From positions 1-64,000 of the forward strand of contig WHUX01000226.1 of assembly GCA_015179025.1 (NCBI GenBank): DNA of 64,000 nt. The letters run 5' to 3'. The first letter of the stretch is position 1, and the number at the start of each line of letters is the position of its first letter. The notes beneath the pieces were generated by a model. The model ran no database searches. It saw only the letters and a program-made list of their open reading frames with translations, and was not told the DNA's origin. Below are positions 56,084 to 64,000 of this stretch, in pieces. The stretch is from Terfezia claveryi. Its lineage: Eukaryota > Ascomycota > Pezizomycetes > Pezizales > Pezizaceae. The translations under genes were made by a program, and so were the position numbers.

Positions 56084-56125
56084 AACCTGGAGAGCAGCTG
56101 ACTCTTGTTGTTTAACATCAATCTC

Positions 56126-58063
56126 CTAATAAGCTGTTTTCACCTTTTGTAAGGGCCATGTAGTATTAGGTCTAAAAGGCTGGTAAGGAGGGAATCTTCT
56201 GGTTCCTGGTCTTGATTCTATATATTGGTAAGCTGAAGATACCTTCTTGTTAGGGTAGTCCCTAGAACTATGACCCTTCTGACCATAGTAATAGCAGGAC
56301 CCTGTCCTTGCAGCTTCTTCCCTTTTCTTCTCCTGTTCAGCATAAGGTATATATTTGGTCTTATCCTTTCTAGTATTAGGGAAGTTGCCATAGAGTCCTT
56401 CTGATCCACCCTTCTTGCCAGCAACTTTAGCTGCATTCCTGGCCACCTTATCAGGTAATTTAAATTCAAACTTAGTCCATTCCATAGGTTTACCAGGGCC
56501 TTATAGCTTATCAGCCTTCTTTTGGTGCTATTGTAAGGATTTGGTCTCTTGTTTTAGCACATCTTCCTGGACTGCAATTTTGTTTAATATTTCCTCAAAG
56601 GTTGACTCATATGATATTAATCCTTTAACTTTAGCCCTAAGTAGGGGTACTAGTCCATCTATTAGTTTTATTTTTAATACATAGTCACTTATCATATCTT
56701 TTCCATTTAGATCCTTGCACTTAATTTTAAACTCTTCCAGGTTCTGTACATACTGCATAACAGTAACATCTGGCCTCTGATGGTGTGACAGATATTGTTT
56801 CCATAAGACTTCAGGTGCTACTGTAGAGATAAGTTTACCTCTCAGTTTTAACATAAATTCATAGAAATTCCTGTCCTCCATATCAGCTTTCTTAGAGCAA
56901 TACTGGTTATACCAAGTCTGAGCACTCTTTTCAAATATAAAGCTTGCTCTATCCAAGCTTTCCCAACTTGGTTTATCCATCCCTTGATACTCTACCCACT
57001 TCTGTAACTGTTGCATATAATTGTTAAAGGTGGTTTGATCCCTCCATTTCTCTGACACTCCATTAATTATTGGGGGATTCGGAATCTTTGTAAGTTTGTT
57101 TGCCTTTTTGACTAGAGATTTGCTAATCTGTTGTGAGGGTATCTTTGGTCCAGTCTTTTTAGACCATTCCAAGTGGTGAGGGCTAGGTTCCCTAGTTGAC
57201 CTTTTTCTTCTGTCATCATCAGAGCCATTATCTGACTCATCACCCTCAGATCCAGATCCTAGGTCCTCACTTCCACCTCCAGCTGCACCACTAGAGCTCC
57301 TTCTAGACTTCTTGTCAGGAGTCTTACTCTTTTTGGTATGTGTTGGCTTTTTCCTATCTTTAGGAGGTGGTGGTATGTCTATTTCAGATATTTCTTCTAT
57401 TTCTGTTTCATAATCTCTATCATCTTCTTCTTCATATTGCACACTTTTCCTCTTACCCTTACCTCCAGCTCCAAACAGTTTCCTTCCTATCTCTTCATAA
57501 ATTTCTATAGGTTCTGTTATTGGAGGCACTATTTCTGAAGTTTCCAGATCATACAGGTTACCCATAAGCATGTACTATGTTATGAAAGGCTAGTTTAATG
57601 CTAGCCATGGAACTCCTTTACATGGGTTATAGGTTGAGTAAGGCCATACTGCTTTTGAAGTAGATGAGAGTTGAAAGTCCATTTGAACTGATTTGTCAAA
57701 TTGGTTTTTCTATTGAAAAATCATGAACTTTTTTGCTACTTCAACTAATAGTTCCTTTTTCCTTTTTGATAACATGTTGTTTATTGTTAGGTATATAAAT
57801 ACCTGTGATATCCTTTAGTACCATAATGACTCATTTTTATCCCAAAAGGCTTTTGTTGCAGGAGGTGTTACAATCCTTACTTCAGGTATTGATAAATTAG
57901 GCACAATAACTATTTCTCTTGTCTCCATTTCCTTTTCTGGAATATTTTTCCCAGTTGGAACTTTCTTTTTAGGAGGATTAACTAACTTGGCCTTGAGTGC
58001 TTCTAGCTCCTCACTTGTCATTGCCTTTCTCCTTCCTTTCCTAGCTCTAGCTCCTTCTTCCAT
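56126..58063 (-). pseudogene. Element A Gag, one frame with about six transition stops
   Basis: From ATG 58063 the minus-strand frame stays in one phase to 56126. It passes a basic N-terminus (ARARKGRRKAMT), a Ser/Asp-rich linker (about 57200-57330), a retrotransposon-gag region (WVEYQGMDKPSWESLDRAS ... WKQYLSHHQRPDVTVMQYVQ) and a zinc knuckle CYYYGQKGHSSRDY. In that knuckle two Cys codons have become Tyr. Stops near 57815, 57715, 57595, 57580, 56528 and 56488 are TAG/TAA that fit Gln or Trp codons. Open pieces at 57815-58063, 56528-57571 and 56126-56485 are all this gene. Confidence 0.8.
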
Positions 58064-58094
58064 TACACTAGTACTTTTCTATTTAGGAGTCTCC

Positions 58095-58361
58095 ATGTCT
58101 ATCAGATATTATACTCCTGATTCCTTGGACTCTATTTCTTCTATTCCTGCTTTCTTTAAGGTGGATCCTAATGAGAAAGAATCTACTTCTTATCAACTTC
58201 CTTCTTATCCTCTTTCTGTTGCTTCTGATACCAAGATTGACTATAGTAAGGGAAAGAGGAGACTGAAAGGAAAAAAGGTTACTTTTGTTGATGAGATTGT
58301 TGTGAAAGTAGGGTTTCCCTTAAATGCTAGGAAGAAAGTTGAGTGGAAGGATAGAGGTTAG
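58095..58361 (+). CDS. Divergent leader ORF of element A (unknown)
   Basis: The ATG at 58095 is 31 bp from the gag ATG, pointing the other way. It encodes 88 residues (MSIRYYTPDSLDSISSIPAF ... KGKRRLKGKKVTFVDEIVVK) to TAG 58361. The basic core and regular sequence look protein-coding, without low complexity. Element C has a frame in the same head-to-head position. No domain is recognised. It may be antisense coding or a relic of a larger gene. Confidence 0.35.
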   Translation: MSIRYYTPDSLDSISSIPAFFKVDPNEKESTSYQLPSYPLSVASDTKIDYSKGKRRLKGKKVTFVDEIVVKVGFPLNARKKVEWKDRG

Positions 58362-58743
58362 ACTGCTAGGTACTTGTGTTCTTTTTGGAGGGAGAGATAC
58401 AGAAACTTTCCTTGTTCTGCTTATTGGGAGAATTCCCAATTTTTTTTTAAGTTAGGTAGAGAGTGGAGCTAGGATACTCTCTAGAGTTTGGATGTTGATA
58501 GGACTTGTTCCTATAATCCACACCCTTATTAGACTTCTGAGGCTGTTTCTAGGTCTCAGAGCTACCAGATTAGGTAGTTTTATTGTTTTCTTTGTATTTG
58601 CCAGTTAAATACAATTTGTTGCCTTCTTATGTTGTTTTGCTACTATTTGTAGGCTTTTACTGGTTGCTATTTATTGAATAGTCTTACTGTTGCTATTTGG
58701 AGCATAGTCTTACTGCTGACTGTTAGACTTTGTGCTACTATAC
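58362..58743. other. Element A leader, no supported gene
   Basis: Transcribed leader of element A (minus strand) with broken plus-strand frames continuing from the divergent ORF. Confidence 0.45.
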
Positions 58744-59422
58744 TGTAATGGAGAACGTTATTTCATTGCTTATATAATTGATTATATACTTTTGTATTTC
58801 CTATATTACTACTATGTTATGTAACTAAGCTCTCGGTTGAAGGACTAGCCTTCTACCACCTCCTATTGCTTTATAAGCGTCCATAGCACGCGGAATCTAC
58901 TATGGGAAGTTCCATGGCACTTGCCATATGAAGACACCCTCATTATGGCCGCGTGACCTCTGTTTAAGGCGTGTGACTCATTACTATGGCCACATGACCA
59001 TCGTCTAAGGCGTGTGACTCATTACTATGGCCACATGACCCCTTTTGTAAAGCGCACCACCTTCTGGTGTGCCACCCTTTATTGTATTTATTTCCTTAGT
59101 CATCAGATCTCAGAGGAGTATAAATAGGCCGCTGGATTCCCTCTGGAATCCACAAGAAAGACAAGAAGCAACCAAGCAAGCCTTCAGAGCAAGCAAGCCT
59201 ATATTCCGATCAGATCAAGATCATATAGCTTAGATAGCACAAATCATATAAGATAGATTACACCAGTTAATTACTGTTCCCTCCGGGAACGTCCCACATA
59301 GTAATCTCCCTACCCTTCTGAGGTCTTACCTCAGCAGAACCGAAATACACAAACGTCCGTGCCTACGGATATAGATTGTATAAACGGTACCGAATGAATA
59401 CTGTCTAGTACCATTCATTACA
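58744..59422 (+). repeat. Unmutated solo LTR of family B in the element A leader
   Basis: 679 bp, TGTAATG...CATTACA, with perfect duplication TATAC (58739-58743, 59423-59427). It retains many CG and CA dinucleotides, so it escaped RIP and post-dates the damage around it. It contains two 41-bp tandem units (58962-59043). Confidence 0.92.
58962..59043 (+). repeat. Two 41-bp tandem units in the family B LTR
   Basis: Units starting G(T/C)(T/C)TAAGGCGTGTGACTC at 58962 and 59003 each contain the 7-mer TGACTCA, an AP-1/Gcn4-type core. They may be promoter elements of this LTR. Confidence 0.6.
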
Positions 59423-59548
59423 TATACTTAATGCTGTAGGCTTATACTGGCTCTAGTTTCTACTCTTGTTTGTAGAAACTTTGTTGATTAGGTAAGGTTG
59501 ATCAGGCCTTCCTAGTTAGATAAGAATCAAGTTGTTAGGTTAAAAAAA

Positions 59549-60177
59549 TGTAAAGTATTGTTAAGGGGACTGGACAATCAGATTAGATTAGATAAGAATC
59601 TAATCTAATCAGATAATCTTAGGCTAGTAATATATACTAAAAAGTAGATTACTAATAGTGTATTATTTATTCTTACTATTAAAGTTATTACCAGTAGCAT
59701 AAAATTTCTGTAATAGGTAAAGTAATTTAGAAGTGCCAAAGGTACTTAGAAGATTAACTAGTGGAACTTCTATATTGATTGTACTATAACTATGTTCTGA
59801 GTTCTAAGTGTCTATATAACTGAAGGGAAATTCAGGGGACTATATGTGTTTCCAATGGGGCAGTGTTGGGGCAGTGCTGAGGCAGTGCACTATTATCTGA
59901 CCCTTACATGTGGTTGAGATCAACATCATCTGATTCTCTAGATAGTACTTCTAAATACTATCTAGTACAAAATAGGTTAAGTCTTAACTTTGACTTATAC
60001 ATGTGAAATCATATGAAAGCATGTGAAAGCATATGATAACATATGAAATATTAGCAAAGCAGACAGCACACAGAATGTTGTGTGTTTTGAGATGCTTGCT
60101 GAGTAAGAAAATACATAAGAAATACATTTGTGAGAGAGAGGGTTAGTAATAGAGTATAAGTAAGCCACTTCCTTACA
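59549..60177 (-). repeat. Element A 5' LTR
   Basis: 629 bp. On the minus strand the LTR is followed by TTTTTTTAAC instead of a tRNA-like TGG primer site, the same as in element C, so the primer is unknown. Confidence 0.9.
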
Positions 60178-60182
60178 ATTAG

Positions 60183-61613
60183 ACAATTTCTTATACAAAA
60201 ATCTAGCTGGAATGGAGAGATGATAACTTAGAGAAGTACTGTAAGTGGTGCAGACATTTTAAGGCATATACTTTCATAAAGGAAATAACTAGTAGGTATA
60301 GCATATCAGCAGCTGTTTGTGAAGTATTTCAATAGCATACCCTTAACCTAAAAAACATACTTACTATATTAAGGTATAAATTATTATTGATACTCAAAGA
60401 GGATAAAGAGAGTAATAAAGCTAGAGAGAGATCCTACTATCTCTTACTAGATTGTTTGAAAAAAGACCAAGAGATAGAAAGTAAGGAGAGTTTAGCTTTA
60501 GCAAAACGAAAGTTTATAACTGCTACAAATGATTTAGAGGAGAAGATAGGATGTCTAATTATATTTTCATCTTATATAGTTTAGATTATCATTTTAGACC
60601 TAGCTAATAATAGGTATATTAATCCCCTTAATGGAGACTACTACTAGGCTAATACCTAAAATAAGTAACTTGTCACTTTAAGGAAAGTCACAATAGCCAA
60701 ATTGATTGAAGGTATCTATCTATAGATCTCTAATAGTCAGACAGTAAGAACAATCTATAGTGTACTAATAAAGCCACCATTGGATGACAAAGTACAAGAC
60801 AATATAGAATGTATGATAACTAATGATAATTTAGTTAATTTTCTAGTAGTGATACATAATATATATAAGCTACTACTATTTCAGTTACAACTTTTCAGGG
60901 TTGAGAGGGCCAATCAAAGCCTTGCTCTAAATGATTAGCCCTGTTTTCAGGATGATGAATTCAATATGTAGGTAGACTCCTACAACCCTATAGTGTCCAA
61001 TTTTGAGAATGACCTATACCTAATCAAGTTTGGAAAGAAGAAGCCAAAAGCTTAGCTGTAGACTGACCATAGTTTTAAGTATGTAAAGGCCAGATGCCAG
61101 AAAAAGATACATCAGTTTAAAGAACAACTTGCAGAGTACAAGAAATATCACTAGGTATTTATAGTACTCAACTAGGACGAAATCCTAGATTCAAACTATA
61201 AACATAACTTCAGTAGGCTCAAGTAGTTAAATCTACAGAATAAGAAGTTTTATGTTACTGCACATGCTCTAACATATACAGTAGCTAGAGTATTAAAGTG
61301 TTTGAATAATGAGAAAGCTGCAGAAGGGGTTGCAATAGCTAGATTTGGAGACCCACCTCAGAAAGAGGAGTTCAATATGTAGATTTACTTTTATGTGGAA
61401 GAGCCAGAGGTAGCAAAGACAGATACAGAGCTAGAGGCAAAGGTAGAGCTAGAGGAAGAGTAAGAAAAAGAAGAGGAAGAGTTAGAGGAAGAAAAGGAAG
61501 AGCTAGAGGAAGAAGAGGTAGAGCTAGAAGAAGAAGAGGCAAAGCCAAAGGCAGAGCCTGAATTGGAATATAATTCTTTAGGGGATAATGATAATAATAA
61601 TCATTCTGATTAG
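60183..61613 (+). pseudogene. Gene X, main part: unknown protein with an acidic tail, RIP-damaged
   Basis: A single plus-strand frame of 476 codons with about 16 stops, all TAG or TAA and none TGA, ending at TAG 61611-61613. Readable parts include LEKYCKWCRHFKAYTFIKEI near the start, ARERSYYLLLDCLKKDQEI, SFKYVKARCQKKIHQFKEQL and a long Glu-rich C-terminus (about 61380-61560) with LEEE repeats. An open piece at 60387-60584 is part of it. I do not recognise the family; CKWC could be half of a zinc-binding site. Continuity of one frame over 1.4 kb despite so many stops argues for a real former gene, perhaps itself repeated since it was hit by RIP. Confidence 0.6.
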
Positions 61614-62466
61614 AAGTTAATGGTTAACATCTAATTTGGTTACTGGCTAGTTTGTAGCATGGATATAAGATGCATATCTAGCTTTTTTAAGGTTTATAGT
61701 ATAGAATGAATTGTCATAAATGTATTATATATATCTTGAGGTTTGATAATGACTTGAGTAGAGCTACTTTGTAATATTAGAGAACCTTAAGACAAGTTAG
61801 CCTAGGTTGATATAAACCTTTACATATAATAAAGTTAGTGGAAATTGTGGTTAAAGACTTAGAAAGGGCTAGTACAAACTAGACTAGGTTAAAGATAATT
61901 ATTTAGTAATTTTTATAGTTAATCTGTAGGAAGGGCCTTGTATAAGCCAGACTATATTATAGTCTAGTTGTAAATTGTCTTGACAGCAAGAGGTTGGTAG
62001 GGCCTAAGCATCTAATTAGTATTACTAATTATTTAATAAAGAGTCTATAATATGTAATTAAAAGCTAGATCAGGTTAGATAAGGTTGATCATCCTATACT
62101 ATTCATATAATTCATACTAGATATCAGTATAATACAATATAGAGGAGTAAGAAGTAGGTATATAGGATAGACTATGATATACCTAAAGGAAAAAGTATAT
62201 GAAGACTGTCTAATAATATTTTACTCTATCAAACTATTCTCTTTTGTCTATCTACTATCATTACTACTATATACTGCTATTACTGCTACTTGCTGCTATA
62301 TACAACTGATTAGTTATATCTAATATATTATGCTACTAAACTTATAGAGCAACTCCTAACTATAAAAAACCCTCTATGATATGTAGAATATCTGATGGTA
62401 GCTTGAGATAGAAGAGGAGAGACTAGCTTCATGAGCTAGAGGGCAATAAATGCCTATGGTTTTAAG
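61614..62466. other. AT-rich sequence, nothing recognised
   Basis: No sustained frame, repeat or element terminus that I can support. Confidence 0.4.
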
Positions 62467-62945
62467 AAGCCTTATAAGTTAGTGGAAATTAAAAAGTTTA
62501 TTTATAATTCATCAGAAGCTAATACAATTGAAAAGTAGGATAAGAGTACTATAAGAGAGAATAGTAAGAAAATTAATACAATATTATTTGAGGAGTATGA
62601 GGATGAAGAGGAAGCAGGAAACTCTAGAAATAGCTTAGATTCAGACATAGTGGATATAAAAGGACTAGTTAATAGTAGTAAAAAGACTTGTTCATTTACA
62701 GCAATTTCCTATAAGCTATAAAGTCTGTACTATATACCCTAAAACTAGGTCATAGACTATATATTTTTTAAGCAGCTATTTTTAAATGTATTGAATGTCT
62801 TCTACTTAATTGATGAAGCCTAGGAATGGCTCAAGATAAGGAAAAGAGCTATTTGAGATAAACTAAGGCCTATAATATACTGGTAAGCAGTTTATAACTT
62901 TACTATGTCTGATTGCTAATAAAAAGTAGCTGAAAAGTATACATT
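62467..62945 (+). pseudogene. Weak coding remnant (unknown)
   Basis: One plus-strand frame gives YKLVEIKKFIYNSS ... FEEYEDEEEAGNSRNS ... LNVLNVFYLIDEA with stops mostly of TAG/TAA type. The acidic patch and long continuity suggest a ruined gene; no family is recognised. Confidence 0.3.
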
Positions 62946-64000
62946 CATAGTATAGATCTTACATTGTGCATGAGTACTACCAAAAAATCTTGCAGTTAAA
63001 TGAACTAAATTATCAAAGTAAGGAGGAGGTAGTAAAGAAGATAAACTGGTTATTGTATAAAGATCGATTTCTTTGTAGAGAAGAATAATAGGAGGTTAGT
63101 ATATTTTTGAAATTAGGCCACAGACTTTAATGGAGTAGGAATAGACAATGGGCCACCAATTTTGAGCTGCCTAAATTATGATGGTTATTTATAAATATTT
63201 CTTCTGTTAGCCCTAGTGAGAGGGAAAAAAGACAGCAAATTTTTTAACTATATTAACCCTATCTTTATTTATTTATTAGCAGCTACAATATAGCATTGCT
63301 TAAAGGAATTAAAAATTAGGAAAACTAGTAAAGCTATTGACTTTAAGTTTAAAATAGTAGTAAGTAAGTGTAAAATCTAATATCAAAAAGAGGAATACTG
63401 ATATACTATAGCTTTATTATATCGACTTCAAAATAACTAAGAACTTTATAATAACAAGGTTAGGATGCTCATATTAGCTAATATTAAGGTAGACTTGAGA
63501 ACTAGAATTGGAAGGTTCAACAAGAAAGCTAAAATAGAGGCAAGTTATCTATGTATAGTAGTAGAAGGAGAATCATATATTTCTAAGCTGCAGAAGGAGT
63601 TAAAGAATACTATAATAGTATAAAATATAGTAGGATTGAATACTATAGGTAAGAAAATCAAAAGAAAAAGTACTTCAAATATGGAAGAGGTTATTAAAAA
63701 GATCGATAAAGAGGGAGGTAGTCAATATAAGGAGAGCCAAACTAATATAAATAAACCTATAGAAGGTAACAATAATGAGGACTGTTAGGAATAATAGGTA
63801 GCTTTCTAGAAACTTATTTAAAATTAACTTTAGAGGGTCTAATATAAGTTGAGTAAAGGATGGTAGAAGTTTAGGGGGTTATCTGACTAATTAAGATATA
63901 TTTTCTAGTTTGTTTTCTTGTTTTTTAATTGACTTATCTCTATTTCTTAGCAATTGTATTTTCTTTTCTATTTCTTATTTTACTATTTACTTATTTCTAT
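62946..64000. other. AT-rich sequence to the window edge
   Basis: Frames are short and full of stops. It may continue the remnant upstream, but I see nothing that identifies it. Confidence 0.4.

Larger units (their letters stand above)
50152..60177 (-). mobile_element. Element A: full-length chromovirus LTR retrotransposon, RIP-damaged
   Basis: A minus-strand element with LTRs 50152-50784 and 59549-60177 (633 and 629 bp) and perfect duplication ATTAG (50147-50151, 60178-60182). Its own length is about 9.3 kb after removal of the solo LTR at 58744-59422. Gag, protease, RT, RNase H, integrase and chromodomain remnants appear in the usual order. An additional zinc-knuckle segment lies between RNase H and integrase. 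It interrupts gene X. Damage is intermediate: long pieces remain open, but conserved Cys codons and many Gln/Trp codons are lost. Confidence 0.9.

Overview
The window looks like a repeat-filled, non-genic compartment of a filamentous ascomycete (Pezizomycotina-like) genome. The evidence is fungal introns of 51-59 bp with CTAAC branch sites, Ty1/Copia and chromodomain Ty3/Gypsy retrotransposons, a Plavaka-type DNA transposon, and heavy C-to-T / G-to-A decay of older copies. The decay mostly converts CA to TA and TG to TA and creates TAG/TAA stops, as expected from repeat-induced point mutation (RIP). I cannot name the species. I see no housekeeping gene, tRNA or rRNA.

Positions 1-24609 have balanced composition. 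They appear to be one Plavaka-type transposon whose left end lies outside the window. It carries two paralogous genes of unknown function on the minus strand (gene A and gene B) and a divergent transposase at about 20843-23985. It ends at a terminal inverted repeat at 24584-24609, flanked by TA. Gene A is split by a Gypsy chromovirus (Gypsy-1, 1500-12501, target duplication CTGCC). The pol gene of Gypsy-1 is split by a Copia element with an intact 1353-residue polyprotein (Copia-1, 4995-9746, minus strand, duplication CAATC). Gene B is split by a second Copia (Copia-2, 13889-19724, duplication CTTGC) with seven transition-type stops. Removing each insertion plus one duplication restores an open frame across every junction.

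Positions 24612-30085 are older Gypsy sequence into which the Plavaka element landed. A minus-strand fragment (element C) has its LTR at 25760-26437. It sits inside the 3' end of a plus-strand relative (element C'), whose LTR is split by a 2.2-kb fold-back element (27823-30047). This fold-back element has TA duplications, the same CATCAG...GTGGC terminal motif as the Plavaka element, GGACGC-rich subterminal arrays and a giant imperfect palindrome. A 248-bp MITE-like element with the same terminus lies at 49172-49419.

Positions 30734-42823 are a RIP-ruined minus-strand Gypsy (Gypsy-2) containing a RIP-ruined copy of Copia-2 (31788-37626). Next come a solo LTR (43068-43699), a ruined minus-strand Plavaka transposase (about 45500-48150) split by another solo LTR (46450-47078), and AT-rich sequence with short tandem repeats.

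Positions 50152-60177 are a full-length minus-strand chromovirus (element A, duplication ATTAG). It holds gag, protease, RT, RNase H, integrase and chromodomain remnants, plus an unmutated solo LTR (58744-59422). It interrupts an unidentified, RIP-damaged gene (gene X: 50122-50151 plus 60183-61613). The remainder to 64000 is AT-rich with one weak coding remnant.
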